From Faecalicatena fissicatena (GTDB taxonomy: Bacteria > Bacillota > Clostridia > Lachnospirales > Lachnospiraceae), in contig LDAQ01000054.1 in NCBI GenBank assembly GCA_001028025.1, positions 1-42,338 of the forward strand: DNA of 42,338 bases. The letters run 5' to 3'. Numbering within the stretch: position 1 is the first letter of the stretch; each line of letters starts with the position of its first letter. The notes under the pieces were generated by a model. That model saw only the letters and a list, made by a program, of their open reading frames with translations, was not told where the DNA came from and made no database searches. The position numbers and the translations under genes were made by a program. Positions 42,126-42,338 of the stretch are shown here, in pieces.

Positions 42126-42338
42126 ATACTGGTATGCCTATTGATTATATTTAGTTAAATATATGTAATAAAATTATAATTATAACTTTTCAATTCCCGT
42201 ACCAAGATACAAGATACACGAATCCAATCTCATCCGCAGTTCCGGTCTGGGCCCCCATCAAGGAACGAGTTCTCCTACCGGCCGGATGAACCAGCTTACC
42301 GGGAGCCGGGACGGACTGTGAAAAGCACCTGTCCTGTT
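42126..42338. other. Right end: AT-rich spacer then unassigned GC-rich structured DNA
   Basis: 42126-42200 is A+T-rich and probably contains the tspO promoter region. From about 42215 the composition changes sharply to GC-rich. On the minus strand a reading frame runs open from the edge to about 42190 but resembles nothing I recognise. The plus strand ends with GAGC...GTGAAAAGCAC...GTT (42303-42338), which can fold and faintly recalls group II intron domain V. Not enough is visible to name it. Confidence 0.35.

Overview
The window looks like a chromosomal segment from an anaerobic, low-to-moderate GC Firmicute of the class Clostridia, most likely Lachnospiraceae. The basis is the AGGAGG-type ribosome binding sites, a T-box and an M-box leader, MPT-binding and Hsp33 protein types, and a gut-type sugar cluster. 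No species can be named from the sequence alone. I see no rRNA, tRNA, CRISPR array, insertion sequence or phage genes.

Layout. 1-451: 3' end of a coiled-coil gene built on 39-bp tandem repeats. 597-7269: housekeeping block with homoserine dehydrogenase, a MarR regulator, thymidylate synthase, dihydrofolate reductase, a Zn/Mn-type ABC importer and a YhhN membrane protein. 7384-11214: branched-chain amino acid genes, namely a T-box leader whose specifier reads as GUA (Val), then ilvB-ilvN, then ilvE with its own promoter. 11360-23200: a sugar locus. An aldose-1-epimerase-like gene and a LacI regulator diverge from a CUT1 ABC importer, a GH172 (DUF2961) enzyme, two UROD-like proteins flanking a GH31 alpha-xylosidase-like enzyme, and an RbsD-like sugar mutarotase. 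23313-25011: mgtE under an M-box Mg2+ riboswitch.

25051-36623 is the most unusual part. An operon on the minus strand carries a glycerate-2-kinase-family gene, a divergent enolase and a glutamate dehydrogenase. It diverges from a plus-strand operon with an ornithine cyclodeaminase/mu-crystallin-family gene, a TRAP transporter (M-P-Q order) and a LarA-family nickel racemase. RpiR and GntR regulators follow. The two divergent promoters carry the same sequence element between their -35 and -10 boxes. The enolase has lost the catalytic glutamate of the GDEGG motif, the active-site histidines and a phosphate-contacting serine, yet keeps the metal ligands and both lysines. I propose that this locus takes up a 2-hydroxy acid (possibly amino-substituted), racemises it, phosphorylates it and performs an enolase-like elimination on it. 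The substrate is unknown.

36851-41650: methyltransferase, Hsp33, glutamine-dependent NAD synthetase and a MoeA-like molybdopterin-binding protein. 41661-42125: an AT-rich tspO gene on the minus strand. The last ~120 bases are GC-rich and structured and remain unassigned.
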